Assembly (NCBI GenBank): GCA_963745775.1
Contig: CAVUYY010000008.1
Coordinates: 186,001-250,000 of the forward strand
Reading direction: 5' to 3'
Source: Gaiellasilicea sp963745775
GTDB taxonomy: Bacteria > Actinomycetota > Thermoleophilia > Gaiellales > Gaiellaceae
Length of the DNA: 64,000 nucleotides
Shown here: piece by piece, positions 46,106 to 55,748 of the stretch
How the letters are laid out: each line of letters opens with the position of its first letter
How positions within the stretch are numbered: position 1 is the stretch's first letter
Notes under the pieces: generated by a model
The model's input: only the letters and a program-made list of their open reading frames with translations
What the model was told of the DNA's origin: nothing
Databases searched by the model: none
Program-made: the position numbers and the translations under genes

Positions 46106-48492
46106 CCGAGCTCGACGACCGTCGCCCCGTCGGCCGAGTCGCTCGTCTGGCCGCCGACGAGGGGATGGCTCGCAAGCTCGTCGCGCACGGCCTTGCGGAC
46201 TGCGCCGGTGCCGCGACCATGGATGACGCGGACGGTCGGTAGACCGGCGAGCGCGGCGGCGTCGACGAAGGATCGGACCGCCTCGCGCGCCTCCTGGCCG
46301 GTGCGGCCGCGAACGTCGAGCTCGTCGGAGACGTCGGCGCTCGCGGCCGCGAGCACGCGGACGGCAGGCTCGCGCTCCGCGCTCGGGGCGGCGCCGTGCG
46401 GATCTGGTCGGAGGCGCGCGAGCGCGATCCGGACGCGGTGGCCGCCAACGCCGACGACCTCCGCCTCCTCGCCGTCGATCGCGCCGATCGTGCCGCGCAC
46501 GCCGACGGACGGCGCCTCGACCGGATCGCCCACTGCGAGAGGGCTTTGCTGCGGGATCGGGCGGTCGAGCGCCCGCAGCGCCCGTTCGGCGTGAGCGGCC
46601 CGCGTCGACGCGGCGCCGAGACTGCGGTCGCGCGCCCGCTCGGCTCGCTCGGCCGACGCCGGTCTCGCGCGTCCGGACTCACGCTGGCGGCGTCGGGCGA
46701 TTCGGATCTCCTCCCGCAGCGCGTCGAGCTCCGCGCGAGCCTCCGTGAGGTCGCGCGCTGCGTCTGCGATCGCGAGCTCGCGCGCCTGCGCGGCTGAGGA
46801 GCGCACCTTCTCGATCTCGGCAGCGAGCTCTGTCTCGCGCTCCCGAGTGCGTTCGCCGAGCTCGCGGACATCGGCACGCTCTCGCTCGGCGGCCTCGCGC
46901 GCGTCGAGCGCCGCCCGCTCCGCCGCCTCGGCGTCGCCGAGCAGCTCGGCGATTCGCAGCCGCTCGGGCGCGATCCGTCCGCGGGCAGCGTCGACGACCG
47001 CCGGTTCGAGGCCGAGTCGCTCGGCCGTCTGCAGCGCGTGCGAGGTGCCGGGACGGCCGAGCGCGACCCGGTAGAGCGGCTCGTGCGTTTCGGGATCGAG
47101 CCCGGTCGCGGCGTTCGCGGCGCCGTCGGTCGCGCTCGCCCATTCCTTCAGCTCGGGGTAGTGCGTCGTCACGATCGTCAGCCGGGCCTGCTCGGCGAAC
47201 CGCGCCAGGAGCGCCTGGGCGAGCGAGGATCCCTCGACCGGATCGGTGCCCGAGGCGAGCTCGTCGACGAGGACGAGCGAGCGATCGGTCGCGGAGTCGA
47301 GGATCGCCACCAGGTTCCGGATGTGACCGGAGAAGGTCGAGAGGCTCATCTCGATCGACTGCTGGTCGCCGATGTCGGCGAGCACCTCGTCGAAGATCGG
47401 GAGCGTCGCGGTCGCGGCGGGCGGACGCAGCCCGGCCTGGTGGAGCAGCGCCGCGAGGCCGAGCGTCTTCAGGGCGACGGTCTTGCCGCCGGTGTTCGGC
47501 CCGCTGAGGACGAGCGCTCGCAGCGGGCCGAGGTCGAGATCGATCGGAACCGCGGTCGCGGGGTCGAGCAGCGGATGGCGCGCGCCGAGCAGTCGCACCT
47601 CGTCGCCGACCTCGACCGGTGCGCCGCGCCAGCGCCGGGAGAGCGTGCCGCAGGCGAGCGCGAGGTCGATCGCCGCAGTCGCCTCGACCAGCAGCTCGAA
47701 TGCCGGCGCGCGCTCGCCGACGGCGTTCGAGAGCTCGCGGAGGATCCGCACGACCTCCTCGCGCTCGGCGCCGGCGACCTCCGACTGCCGATTGCTCAGC
47801 TCGACCACCTGGAACGGCTCGACGAACAGCGTCTGGCCCGAGCCGGAGGCGTCGTGGACGATCCCGGGCACGCTGCTCCGCGAGCTCGCCTTCACCGCCA
47901 GCACCGGCCGGCCGCCGCGCTGGGCGACGAAGTCCTCCTGGAGATGCTCGCGGAGGCCCGGCGAGCGCGAGAGCCGGCGCAGCTCGTCGGCGACGCGCTG
48001 GCGGCCGTCGCGCAGCTCGCCCCGGAGCTTGCGAAGACGCGGCGAAGCGGTGTCTCGAAGGTCGGAGCCGTCCTCCTCGACGCGGCGGCCGATCTCTTCC
48101 GCGAGCGGGGCCAGCGAACGGTCGATCGCGGACGCGAGCTCGGCCAGGAGCGGCGCCGACTCCGCGTGCTCGTCGAGCGCGGCCCGGGCCCTGAGCCCGC
48201 CGCCGATCGTGAGCGCGACGGCGCTCAGCGCCTCGGTGGTGAGAACTCCTCCGAGCGCCGCGTGCGAAGCGGGCTCGCGGACGTCGCGGATCCCCCCGAG
48301 CGGCGGCTCGAGCGACTCGTCGAGGAGCGCGATCGCCTCGGCCGTCAGCGCCTGGCGGCCGGCAACCTCGTCTGGTTCGGCCGTGGGCGCGAGCGCGAGC
48401 GCGAGCTCGGTGCCGGCGGCGGTCGCCGTCGCGTCGGCGAGCCGCTCGACGATCGCGGGAAACTCGAGCGCGTCGAGAGCTGCTGCGTCCAT
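46102..48492 (-). CDS. mutS2: MutS2 with C-terminal Smr domain
   Basis: A 796-residue ATPase. The MutS core lacks the mismatch-reading domain I, as expected. Walker A GPNTGGKTVALKTLG is near residue 328, followed by DIGDQQSIEMSLSTFSGHI (signature) and LVLVDELASGTDP (Walker B). A long coiled coil (about residues 515-640, AERERADVRELGERTRER) precedes a KOW-like segment and the Smr nuclease domain (LDVRGRTGQEA, VIHGRGTGAVRKAV). MutS2 was first linked to suppression of recombination and, in B. subtilis, splits collided ribosomes. The ATG at 48492 is chosen by homology; the upstream open frame is the dispersed repeat. It is intact. Confidence 0.94.
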   Translation of the reverse strand: MDAAALDALEFPAIVERLADATATAAGTELALALAPTAEPDEVAGRQALTAEAIALLDESLEPPLGGIRDVREPASHAALGGVLTTEALSAVALTIGGGLRARAALDEHAESAPLLAELASAIDRSLAPLAEEIGRRVEEDGSDLRDTASPRLRKLRGELRDGRQRVADELRRLSRSPGLREHLQEDFVAQRGGRPVLAVKASSRSSVPGIVHDASGSGQTLFVEPFQVVELSNRQSEVAGAEREEVVRILRELSNAVGERAPAFELLVEATAAIDLALACGTLSRRWRGAPVEVGDEVRLLGARHPLLDPATAVPIDLDLGPLRALVLSGPNTGGKTVALKTLGLAALLHQAGLRPPAATATLPIFDEVLADIGDQQSIEMSLSTFSGHIRNLVAILDSATDRSLVLVDELASGTDPVEGSSLAQALLARFAEQARLTIVTTHYPELKEWASATDGAANAATGLDPETHEPLYRVALGRPGTSHALQTAERLGLEPAVVDAARGRIAPERLRIAELLGDAEAAERAALDAREAAERERADVRELGERTRERETELAAEIEKVRSSAAQARELAIADAARDLTEARAELDALREEIRIARRRQRESGRARPASAERAERARDRSLGAASTRAAHAERALRALDRPIPQQSPLAVGDPVEAPSVGVRGTIGAIDGEEAEVVGVGGHRVRIALARLRPDPHGAAPSAEREPAVRVLAAASADVSDELDVRGRTGQEAREAVRSFVDAAALAGLPTVRVIHGRGTGAVRKAVRDELASHPLVGGQTSDSADGATVVELG

Positions 48493-48529
48493 CGAGTGAG
48501 TGTACGAACCGGGTAGCGCAGTTGTCCGG

Positions 48530-48599
48530 AGCGGACATGTCCGCTTCAGAACGTGTCCGAGGGACAGTCCCTGGGACACGTCCATTCAGGACGCGTCCT
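48530..48599. repeat. dispersed intergenic repeat, copy B
   Basis: It lies between the O-methyltransferase stop and the mutS2 start. It contains GGACATGTCC (a perfect palindrome), AGGGACAGTCCCT (palindromic except its centre) and GACACGTCC elements. Its reverse complement aligns with 27306-27366. It is probably one unit of a genome-wide repeat family; two copies in 64 kb is the only direct evidence. Confidence 0.55.
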
Positions 48600-49242
48600 A
48601 GCGGCGGCGGATCAGGGTGACGCCGTCGCGGATCGTCAGCATCACGCAGACGACCCGCTCGTCCGCGACGACCATCGCGTTGAAATCTCGTAAGGCCCGC
48701 GTGTCGTCGGTCTCGTCGTCGCTCTCCGCGAGCACGCGGCCGCTCCAGAGCACGTTGTCGACGACGATCAGGCCGCGCGGCTCGAGCCGCTCGAGCGCAG
48801 CCTCGTAGTACCCCGCGTAGCCGGACTTGTCGGCGTCGATGAAGACGAGGTCGTACGGGCCGGGCAACCGCTCGAGCGCGCGCTCGGCCGGGCCGACGTG
48901 GATCGTGATCCGGTCCGACCAGTCGGTCCGGTCGATCCAGCGGGAGGCGAACTCGGCGTGCTTCGGCTCGAGCTCCAGCGTGTCGATCGTCCCGTCCGCC
49001 GGGAGCGCGCGGGCCATCGAGATCGCCGAGTACCCGGAGTACGTGCCGATCTCGAGGATGCGCCGCGCGCCTGTGAGGAAGACGAGGAACTCGAGCAGGC
49101 GCCCTTCGAGCTCGCCCGTGAGCATCTGGGGGGACGGCAGCGTCGCACGAGTCTCGGCGGCAAGCTCGTCCAGGAACTCGCCCGCCGGCGTCGTGTGCGC
49201 CGCCGCGTAGGCCTCGATCTCCTCCGGGACGATGAACGCCAC
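48598..49242 (-). CDS. O-methyltransferase, caffeoyl-CoA/catechol OMT-like
   Basis: A 214-residue SAM-dependent methyltransferase of the class I metal-dependent type. Visible are SPQMLTGELEGRLLEFLVFL, ARRILEIGTYSGYSAISMAR (motif I), DLVFIDADKSGYAGYYEAAL (metal-binding Asp) and RGLIVVDNVLWSGRV. The start is ATG. The substrate is not determinable. It lies on the minus strand upstream of mutS2, separated from it by a dispersed repeat. It is intact. Confidence 0.9.
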   Translation of the reverse strand: MAFIVPEEIEAYAAAHTTPAGEFLDELAAETRATLPSPQMLTGELEGRLLEFLVFLTGARRILEIGTYSGYSAISMARALPADGTIDTLELEPKHAEFASRWIDRTDWSDRITIHVGPAERALERLPGPYDLVFIDADKSGYAGYYEAALERLEPRGLIVVDNVLWSGRVLAESDDETDDTRALRDFNAMVVADERVVCVMLTIRDGVTLIRRR

Positions 49243-49276
49243 GGATCGAGTCTACGGCTCTGCCGACCTGGCGACC

Positions 49277-50068
49277 CTACGGCTCGACTCCGTACGCCTC
49301 GGTGAAAGCGTCCTGCGCATAGGCGACCGAGGCGTGGGCGAAGCCCTTGTCCCCCCAGGCCGTGCCCCAGCTGTTGCGCACGATGAACGTCGTGCCGGTG
49401 TAGCCGACGAGCGCGACCGCGTGCCCGCCACGCGCCGTCTGCGGCTCGTAGACGTCGAGCTTTCCCTTGTTCTCGGTGGCGCGGTCCCAGGTCGAGTCGA
49501 CGTTCAGACGAGTCAGGATCGGGCCCTTTGTCGCGAGCCAGAGGCGCCAGTTCTCCAGGCTCCGCCCAAGGTTGAAATACATGCTGATCTTGAGCTTGGC
49601 GGCGATCGCGTAGAAGGTCTTGGCGTCTCCGGGATACGCCTGCCCGGTCGCGAACGGGAGCACGGAGTCGCGAACCGCGCCGAACTTGCGGGAGACCTCG
49701 AGCGCGGCCTTGACGCTCGTCCCCTCGGCCTCGACGAACGTCGTGGGCCGTGAGTTGAAGTCGTCGGTCTCCTTCGCGGCCATCCATTGGAAGCGGGGTG
49801 AGATCAGCTCGTTCTGGGCGATCCGGTTCGTCTTCACGAAGTGCCAGCGCAGAAGGCCATCGGCGCAGGCCCAGCCGACGCAGGAGCCCGTCGATCCCTG
49901 ATCCTGGATCCTCCACCACGTCTGGCGGAGATCCTTCTTCGCGGGCACGCGCGGAGCCGCGTCGAGCACGCCGGAGTCCTCGGCGGTGTCGAGCTTCCAG
50001 TCGTCCTCGCGCTCGCGCGAGGGGATGCAGTTGAGGATCCGCTTCGGCTGGCGCCGTGCTCTGGCCAT
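49277..50068 (-). CDS. C1A (papain-like) cysteine protease
   Basis: A 263-residue papain-family protein. The active site has Gln57 and Cys63 in QDQGSTGSCVGWACADGLL, His near 214 in ARGGHAVALVGYTGTTFI, and Asn near 230 in VRNSWGTAWGDKGF. There is no signal peptide and no inhibitory propeptide; instead a 50-residue basic then acidic N-terminal region (RARRQPKRILNCIPSRERED) precedes the domain. The ATG is preceded by AAGGGA. Bacterial C1 proteases of this kind are uncommon, and the substrate is unknown. Gene order (divergent from an HExxH-type membrane protein) hints at a local protease module. Confidence 0.85.
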   Translation of the reverse strand: MARARRQPKRILNCIPSREREDDWKLDTAEDSGVLDAAPRVPAKKDLRQTWWRIQDQGSTGSCVGWACADGLLRWHFVKTNRIAQNELISPRFQWMAAKETDDFNSRPTTFVEAEGTSVKAALEVSRKFGAVRDSVLPFATGQAYPGDAKTFYAIAAKLKISMYFNLGRSLENWRLWLATKGPILTRLNVDSTWDRATENKGKLDVYEPQTARGGHAVALVGYTGTTFIVRNSWGTAWGDKGFAHASVAYAQDAFTEAYGVEP

Positions 50069-50215
50069 CTCGTCGTCCCTTCCCGTGCGTCGGATTGCCG
50101 GCCGATCCGACGGATCGGCCAGGCACGTTCCGCAGAGCCCGGGGGCCACGCGCCGCTTGCCGGCAATGCTCGTCGGCGAGCCCGCCGGAGTCAAGAGCGC
50201 CGCTACGGTCAACGG

Positions 50216-51236
50216 ATGGGAGTCACATCGCTTCGGTCGGCCCGCTGGCTTCGGCTCGCCGCCGTTGCGCTGATCGTCGCCTGGTTCTTCTCGCCCCGGC
50301 TGCAGGGATTCATCCCGGCGTGGTTTCCCTTCGTCGTCCTCGCGGCGCTCGAGCTCCAGTTCCTCGTCCTGGGGCTCCGGGAGCGAGGCGCGCAACGCGA
50401 TGCAGAGCCCAGGACTCGAGGTCGTACTCCGCAGGCGGTCGACGTCGCAGAGCTCGGCGGCGAGGAGTGGCTCGAGCCGATCCTCGTCCGGATCGACGGG
50501 CAGGACGTCTGGCTGCCGGCCACGGGCAAGACCGACGAGGAGGTCGAGGAGCTCGTCGCGGAGAGCCGCGAACGCCTGCGCCGCGGCGAAGATCCCGTCG
50601 CGCCGGATGCCGCCGAACCACGCGGTTGCAGCGCCGCCACCGCGTCGCCTCCTTCCCCGGCTCGAGGGACTCGTCGTGCTCGGCGTGCTCGCGATCGTTT
50701 TCTTCGTCCTCGTTCCGGATCGCGGCTGGAAGGGTCTCGACGAGGCGGATCGGGAGCGAACCGAAGCGCTGCTCTCGACCGAGGCGAGCTCGATCGCCGG
50801 CCACGAGGCGCGCGTCCGCTGCGATGCTGAGGGCGACGCCGTGGGCGTTGTCCAGCACGCCGACGGCATCGCCGAGGTCGGCGGCACGAATGCCCTGCTG
50901 ACGCCGGCGATCTGCTTCCGCCTCCACCGACTCGCGTTCGAGGACGACGAGGGCTCCTTCAGCCAGACCGCCCGAGCGATCGCGGTGCTGGCGCACGAAG
51001 CCTGGCACCTCCGTGGCGAGAGCGACGAAGGCCTGGCGAACTGCTACGCGTTCCAGAGCGGGGTCGCGCTGGGCGTGCGGCTCGGGCTCTCGGAGCAGAC
51101 CGCAGCGCGGATGATGCGCCAGCAGCTTGCGGACAACGCGACCGTCGCCCGTTCGGCTCCGGCGTACCTCGTGCCCGGCGAGTGCCGGAACGGCGGCCGG
51201 TTCGATCTCCGTCCCAGCAGCAGCCGCTTTCCTTAG
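50216..51236 (+). CDS. membrane protein with HExxH motif, probable metalloprotease-like (one frameshift)
   Basis: It begins ATG with a hydrophobic pair (WLRLAAVALIVAWFF and FPFVVLAALELQFLVLGL), then a charged segment and, after a frame change near 50635, a third hydrophobic helix (LVVLGVLAIVFFVLVPD). The last part is soluble and includes IAVLAHEAWHLRGESDEGLA, with HEAWH matching the HExxH zinc-protease pattern, followed by NCYAFQSGVALGVRLGLSEQ. About 340 residues in all. A third zinc ligand (Glu or Asp) is plausible in GESDEG. No family name is certain. It is divergent from the C1 protease and convergent with an M23 gene. Confidence 0.65.
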
Positions 51237-52087
51237 CCGCCGAGCGCCGGTCCCGGGTCGACGGCCGCGCCTCGAATCCGCGCCTCGAAGTGGAGGTGGG
51301 GACCGCTCGAGCGCCCGGACGCGCCGACGCGACCGAGCAGCGATCCGGCCAGCAGCCTTTGACCGACGACGACATGCGCTCGCGAGAGGTGGGCGTAGAG
51401 CGTTCTCAGGCCGCGGCCGTGATCGACCACGACGAGGAGGCCCCAGCCCCCGGTTCGCCAACCAGCCCAGGTGACGCGGCCGGCCGCCGCGGCGACGACG
51501 GGAGCGCCGGTCTGTGCCGGGTAGTCGATACCCGTGTGGAAGCGGTCGCCCCGTGGCCCGAACCGATCGGTCGGCGCAATGCTCGTCGGGCTTCGAAGCC
51601 GAATCGCGATCCTCGGCGGCGCCGCAGCCAGCGCCGCGATCGTGGCGGCGGTTCCGCGCCCGCTGGCGACGAGGCCGGCCCAGCGTTGGAAGCGCCGGAC
51701 TGCGGCGGACAACCGCGGACCGAAGCGGCCGTCGAAGGTGCCGGAAGGGAATCCGTGCTCGGCGAGCAGGAACTGGAGCTGTGCGACGTCCCAGCCCACG
51801 TTGCCGCGTCCGAGGATGCGACTGCCGAGCGTCGGGCGCCCGAACGCTCCCAGCGCAGCCCGCGTCCTCGGTCCGGGGACCCCGTCAACGTCCAGCCCAG
51901 CCTGTCGCTGGAATGCACGAACCGCCGCCGCCGTCGCGGGCCCGAACGTCCCGTCGACGGTTCCTCCATACGTTCCGTGGACGCGAAGACCGACCTGGAG
52001 CGCGGCGACCGTCGGGCTCCGGGCACCGGAGGCGGGCGAAGCCAACGCGAGCACTAAGCCGCAGCAGACGAGTGTTCCTCGGATCAT
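51233..52087 (-). CDS. peptidoglycan-binding M23 (LytM) endopeptidase
   Basis: A 284-residue secreted cell-wall hydrolase. After the signal peptide (MIRGTLVCCGLVLALASPAS) come two PG-binding_1 repeats (VDGTFGPATAAAVRAFQRQA and FDGRFGPRLSAAVRRFQRWA). The C-terminal M23 domain has HTGIDYPAQTGAPVVAAAAG (first His and Asp ligands) and SSGPHLHFEARIRG (HxH ligands). It probably cleaves peptide cross-links during growth or division. The stop TAA overlaps the TAG of the facing gene. Complete, no frame break. Confidence 0.92.
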   Translation of the reverse strand: MIRGTLVCCGLVLALASPASGARSPTVAALQVGLRVHGTYGGTVDGTFGPATAAAVRAFQRQAGLDVDGVPGPRTRAALGAFGRPTLGSRILGRGNVGWDVAQLQFLLAEHGFPSGTFDGRFGPRLSAAVRRFQRWAGLVASGRGTAATIAALAAAPPRIAIRLRSPTSIAPTDRFGPRGDRFHTGIDYPAQTGAPVVAAAAGRVTWAGWRTGGWGLLVVVDHGRGLRTLYAHLSRAHVVVGQRLLAGSLLGRVGASGRSSGPHLHFEARIRGAAVDPGPALGG

Positions 52088-52171
52088 CGGGCGTCCTTTT
52101 GGGTTCGGCGCGGAATCCCGAACTCATCGGACAAGATCGCCAGTCGACTCAGGGCTCTTATGTCGAGTGGG

Positions 52172-52408
52172 TCACCTCACCGGCACCCTCCTCGCTCGCT
52201 GTCGCGGCGCCAGATCAGCGAGGCGCGGCGCCGGGTGCCCCGTCTCCAGCCTCAGCCGCTCGATCAGCTCCGACGCGGCCGCCCGCGTCTCCGGAAACGG
52301 CTCGTCCGCTCGCTCGCACAACACCGCCGCCAGCGCGACCAACTGCCTGACGGTTGGCCGCCGTTCCTGCGGTTTCCGCTCCTTCGTCGTCCACTCCTCG
52401 CGCTCCAT
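52172..52408 (-). CDS. small conserved hypothetical protein (78 aa)
   Basis: From the ATG at 52408 the product begins MEREEWTTKERKPQERRPTV and continues QLVALAAVLCERADEPFPE and TRAAASELIERLRLETGHP. A longer start at 52435 is possible. The acidic-aromatic helix with ALCERAxExxPETRxxASELIERLR resembles a small thermoleophilial family of unknown role. There is no signal or membrane segment. It lies 63 bp downstream of the large nuclease-helicase gene on the same strand. Confidence 0.55.
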   Translation of the reverse strand: MEREEWTTKERKPQERRPTVRQLVALAAVLCERADEPFPETRAAASELIERLRLETGHPAPRLADLAPRQRARRVPVR

Positions 52409-52471
52409 GCCCACACTCAACCGGAGCACCCGCAACGAGTGTGCAACGCCTTCGTGCCAGATGTGTGGCGA

Positions 52472-55400
52472 TTACTCCCCAGCGAGCTCGACGAGGCGGC
52501 AGAGCGCATTCGCGAGCCGCATCTGCGGGATCGAGCGCGCGTTCACCTCGAGGAGCCGCGGCGAGCAGACCAGGTAGGCGAGGCAGCGCGCCCGCGAGAT
52601 CGCCACGTTGAGCCGGTTGCGCGAGAGCAGGAACTCGAGCCCGCGCGGCACGTCCTCGCCGCTCGAGCTCGCGAGCGAGTAGAGGACGACGGTCGCCTCC
52701 TGGCCCTGGAACTTGTCCACCGTGCCGACGCGCACCGCCTCGGGGAGCGCCGCCCTCAAGGCGTTCACCTGGGCGTTGTAGGCCGCGACGACCATGATCT
52801 CGTCCGCAGGCACCCCTGCCGCCGCCAATCGCTCGACCTCCGCCCGCACGACCGCCACCTCCTCCCCGGACTCCTGTCGCCGGCCCTCGTGCGCAACGGG
52901 CAGATACCGCAACCCGGTCCCGAGCGGCGTCGTCCGCTCGCGCGCGACCTCGGCGGGCTCCAGCCGGCCCTCGTAGAACTCCTCCGAGATGTAGCCGCAG
53001 ACGTCCGGATGGAGTCGGAACGTGCGCTCGAGGAAGAGGCCGCGGTCGGCCGGCACGGTCGCGTGCTCGCCGAGCAGATGCTTCAGCACCGAGGCATCGC
53101 TCCCGGACGGATGCGTCCCCTGCAGGACCTGGTCGAGCTGGAGCGGATCGCCGACGAGCACGAGGTTCCGCGCTGCAGTCCCCATTGCGAGCGCGTCCGC
53201 CAGCGACACCTGACCGGCCTCGTCGACGAAGAGGTAGTCGAGCGTCCCGTCGTGCTGCTCGTTCGAGAAGAGCCAGGCGGTGCCGGCCGCGAGCTCGCAG
53301 TCGACGCACTCGCCGGAGCTCGTCACGCTCGCGACATGCGCGCTCGCGTAGAACGACTCGGGATTGCCGCCGCTCGCCTTCTTCAGCCCGCGGAACTCGA
53401 GCCCGAGCTCGGCAGCGCCGGCCTCGACCGCGTCGAGCAGGTTGTGGATCGCCTTGTGGCTCGTCGAGGCGACGCCGACGGTCTGCCCGCGCGCGATCAG
53501 GTCGGCGATCAGCCGCCCCGACGTCCAGGTCTTCCCCGAGCCGGGCGGCCCCTGGATCACGAGGTGCCGGCCGTCGAGCGAGCGCACGAGCGCCTTCATC
53601 TCCCCGAGCTCGGTCGTCTGGATCGGCCGCTCGAACGGACGCCGGTCGAGCACCGACTCGAGCGCGGGATACCGGCCGCCGCCCGCGAGCAGCGAGCGCC
53701 CGAGCCGCTGGAGCGCGTCCTCCTGGTCGTCCGTGTCGAACGGCCGGCCCGGGATCAGGGCCTTCGGCAGCTCGACGTCGTCGAACGAGCGGCCCGCGCT
53801 TGAGCACGAGCCGCCGCGCCTCCCGGTCGAGCTCGAGGATCTCGCCCGGCGAGCGGCGCGGTCGTCGGATCGAACGTCGCCTGCCCCTGCCCGAGCTTGT
53901 GCTCCTGCGCCGGGAAAGACGAGCGTGTACGCCCAGGACCGGGCGACCGGCACGCGCTCGCCGACCTGCTCGAGCCCGACGATCGAGTCCGGGATCCTCG
54001 AGTAGCTCCTCGGGCGTCTTCTCGACCCGGTCGAAGAACGCCCACCACACCGGCTTGCGCTCACGATCGTGGTAGTCGAGGAGCTGAGCGGCGAGCTCGT
54101 GTCCCGCGTCGAGGAGCTCGGCGCGAAGGGCTGCCCGCTCGGCCCGCCGCTCGGGCACGGGCTTCGGCTCCTTGGGCTCGGGCAGCGGGAACGGGCCGAA
54201 CTCGGCGAGCGCGCGCTCGCGCAGCCCGAGCAGCCAGTCGCGCAGGAGCCGCGTCGCGAGGCAGTCCTCGCGGTTGTACTCGTCGATCTGATCCAGGAGC
54301 GCCTGCTCGCCCGTCTGCATCCACTGCTCGAAGACGACGATCGAGGCGCCGCCGTCCTTGACCTCGGCCTCGCGCCGGAAGTCGAGAAAGACCTCCAGCT
54401 CCTTCAGCCCATAGCCCGGCACCGACGCGCGGACGCCGTTGCGGACGACCTTGTAGAGATCGACGAAGACGCCCCGCCGGAGCAGGTCGTCGAGCTCCGC
54501 TTCGCGCGTCCCGTAGCGCCCCATCAGCCGCCTGAGCGCCGTGATCTCGTACTGGGCGTAGTGGTAGACGTGCAGGTCGGGATCGCGCGCGAGTCGCTCG
54601 TGCACGAGATCGACGAACGTCTCGAACGCGAGCCGCTCGGTGGCGTGATCGTGCGCGTGGAGCGGCGTGAACTCGCCGTCCACGTCGAGGATCCCCCAGA
54701 GGTACTCGAGCCCGCCGCTCGAGTCCCAGAACGGGTTCCCCTCGAAGTCGAAGAAGAGGTCGCCCGGCGACGGGTCGGGGAGGAGCGCGAAGCCGGACTC
54801 GGGCTGCGGCTTCTGGAGGACGAGGTCGATGCGCGCCCGTCTCGCGCCGGCGGAGCTGGAGGCCCGCCTGCTCGTGCAGCCGCTCCCAGACGTCCACGTC
54901 GAACCCGGCCGGCACCGGCTCCTCGGCTGCGCTCGCCAGTTGCGCGAGCGTGCCGATCCCGGCGCCGGCGAGCTTCTCGATCTGCGTCCGCCGAATCCCG
55001 GCGACGCGGCTGAGGTGGTCGACCGCGTCCCAGTGCGCGTCGCAGATCGGCTTGAACTCGCAGATCGAGCAGTGCGAGACGGGATACGGCTCCGTCGGCG
55101 GCGGGTCGGCAACGAACTCCTCGAGCCGGGAGCGGACGCGCCGGTAGTACGCGGCGAACTCCTCCGGGCGGAACGACGCCTGCTCGCCGGAGCCGAGGAG
55201 GACGTGGATCCGCTCCGGCTCGTGCCCCTGGATCCGCGCGAGCTGCTCGTTGTAGAAGAGGAGCTGGAGGATGTACGCGGGCTTGGCCGAGCGGGCGAGC
55301 TTCGTGTCGAGCGCCTCGTAGGTGCCGTCGGGCTGCCGGAGCAGGAAGTCGGCGACGCCGCGCCAGCCTTCGCCCGCGAGGACGCCCTGGTAGATGACAT

Positions 55401-55692
55401 CCGCTTCGCCTCCGAGGATCGCGTCCGCGGTCGCCTGCGCGGCGCCCTCGTAGTCGCCGCGCGGATCCTCGATCTCCAGCACCGTCAGGCCTTCGGCCCG
55501 GAGGCTGTCGAGGTAGGCGCGCTCGTGCTCGAGCCCCTTGCGGAAGATCAGCTCGGCCTGCTCGTTCTCGACCTCGGGCCGCTCGAGCTCCCCACGCGCA
55601 TGGGCGAGCGAGAGCGTCGTCAGGTGCTCGCAGGCGAGGAAGGCCGTGACGTCGGACGGCGAGAGGTGGAGCCGGTCGGCGGTGACGTGCAT
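52472..55692 (-). CDS. TM0106-type RecB-like nuclease fused to SF1 helicase (frameshifted)
   Basis: About 1070 residues. The N-terminal half is a RecB-like PD-(D/E)XK nuclease (SPSDVTAFLACEHLTTLSLA, EALDTKLARSAKPAYILQLL with the Asp and Lys region). A Cys cluster (SHCSICEFKPICDAHWD, near residue 205) may hold an iron-sulphur cluster. An RNase-H-like segment follows (GDLFFDFEGNPFWD, YHYAQYEITALRRL, DEYNREDCLATRLL). The C-terminal helicase has LVIQGPPGSGKTWTSGRLIA (Walker A), DYLFVDEAGQVSLADALAM (DEAG), VGTVDKFQGQEATVVLYSLA and NRLNVAISRARCLAYLV, of the UPF1/DNA2 type. Frame changes occur near 54840, 54000, 53930, 53850 and 53800. It starts ATG. Probably DNA-end processing. Confidence 0.82.
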
Positions 55693-55748
55693 CCAGGAAG
55701 AGTCGCGGAAGCGGCGGCCGTTGCTTACGGCCAACCTTCGGTGGACGC

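Noticed and set aside
48493..48585. N-terminal extension of MutS2 (about 31 codons)
   Set aside because: The segment is the dispersed intergenic repeat and has no similarity to MutS2. The ATG at 48492 matches the family start.
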